Source of the DNA: Candidatus Thorarchaeota archaeon
GTDB taxonomy: Archaea > Asgardarchaeota > Thorarchaeia > Thorarchaeales > Thorarchaeaceae
Assembly: GCA_016840965.1 (NCBI GenBank)
Contig: JAEORI010000061.1
Location: forward strand, 1-5,248
Length of the DNA: 5,248 bases
Direction: 5' to 3'
In this document: positions 5,104 to 5,248 of the stretch, piece after piece
Position numbering within the stretch: position 1 is the stretch's first letter
How the letters are laid out: each line of letters begins with the position of its first letter
Program-made: the position numbers and the translations under genes
Notes under the pieces: model-generated
What the model was told of the DNA's origin: nothing
Database searches by the model: none
Seen by the model: the letters and a program-made list of their open reading frames with translations, nothing else

Positions 5104-5248
5104 GTGTTGAAATTGATAGAACTCAATGTCACGCAATCAGATGGAACTAACAAGACAGTTCCTATTGAGATGGATGCAAAGATTGTGGATCTTTCGAATA
5201 ATTCCATCATAGCAGTAGACCTCACCGAACTCGACAACCTAGAGGGAC
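5104..5248 (+). CDS. Leucine-rich-repeat protein, N-terminal fragment (partial)
   Basis: The frame is open from after the TAA at 5095-5097 to the window edge, giving 48 residues if GTG (5104) is the start; TTG (5107) and an in-frame ATG (5170) are alternatives. Residues 1-26 are a short lead of the type LIELNVTQSDGTNKT. Residues 27-48 (KIVDLSNNSIIAVDLTELDN) follow the LRR pattern I-x-x-[LI]-D-L-S-x-N-x-I, then a V-D-L-x-x-L-x-x-L step. Asgard genomes, Thorarchaeota included, encode many such proteins with IDLSPL-type repeats, which usually act as protein-interaction scaffolds. There is no signal peptide. No SD precedes the start. Only one repeat is visible, so the call rests on one motif plus context. 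Confidence 0.55.
   Translation, partial: MLKLIELNVTQSDGTNKTVPIEMDAKIVDLSNNSIIAVDLTELDNLEG

Overview
The window looks like chromosomal DNA of an Asgard archaeon (Promethearchaeota), with Thorarchaeota-like as a softer guess. It carries eukaryotic-type ESCRT subunits (the C-terminal end of a Vps4-like AAA ATPase, a Vps25-like ESCRT-II subunit, and a protein joining a Vps28-like N-terminal domain to a Vps22/EAP30 core). It also holds a Ras-superfamily GTPase-like protein, the start of a leucine-rich-repeat protein and an archaeal-type aspartyl-tRNA synthetase. Shine-Dalgarno (SD) sites, TTG/GTG starts and a TATA-type promoter are prokaryotic/archaeal in style, and no introns are needed. All assignments come from reading motifs by eye and recalling family sequences; no search was run.

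Layout. Bases 2-169 (+) are the end of the Vps4-like gene. Bases 173-910 (+) encode the Vps25-like protein, starting at TTG behind a GGAGGG site, 3 nt after the Vps4 stop. The Vps28-EAP30 fusion gene (913-1680, -) converges on it with only 2 nt between stop codons. Upstream of the fusion on the same strand are aspS (1754-3112), a 77-residue winged-helix regulator (3245-3478), and a 428-residue protein with a C-terminal Ras-like G domain that has lost key phosphate-binding residues (3586-4872). A 231-bp AT-rich intergenic region (4873-5103) follows, with a good TATA-box candidate for the GTPase-like gene. The window ends inside a + strand gene that begins like an Asgard leucine-rich-repeat protein (5104 onward).

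Function. The left third is an ESCRT module. In eukaryotes ESCRT-I (including Vps28) recruits ESCRT-II (Vps22/36/25), which nucleates ESCRT-III, which Vps4 then remodels. Here an ESCRT-I-like domain and an ESCRT-II core are one polypeptide next to its presumed partner Vps25 and to Vps4, suggesting a compact I/II bridging complex. No ESCRT-III (Snf7 family) gene is in the window; if present it would lie outside. AspRS is housekeeping, and its anticodon-binding domain has the residue pattern linked to non-discriminating enzymes. The regulator, the GTPase-like protein and the LRR protein have no established link to the ESCRT genes. The most unusual items are the Vps28-EAP30 fusion, the nucleotide-site-degenerate GTPase with an unrecognised N-terminal domain, and a perfect 16-bp palindrome between the regulator gene and aspS.
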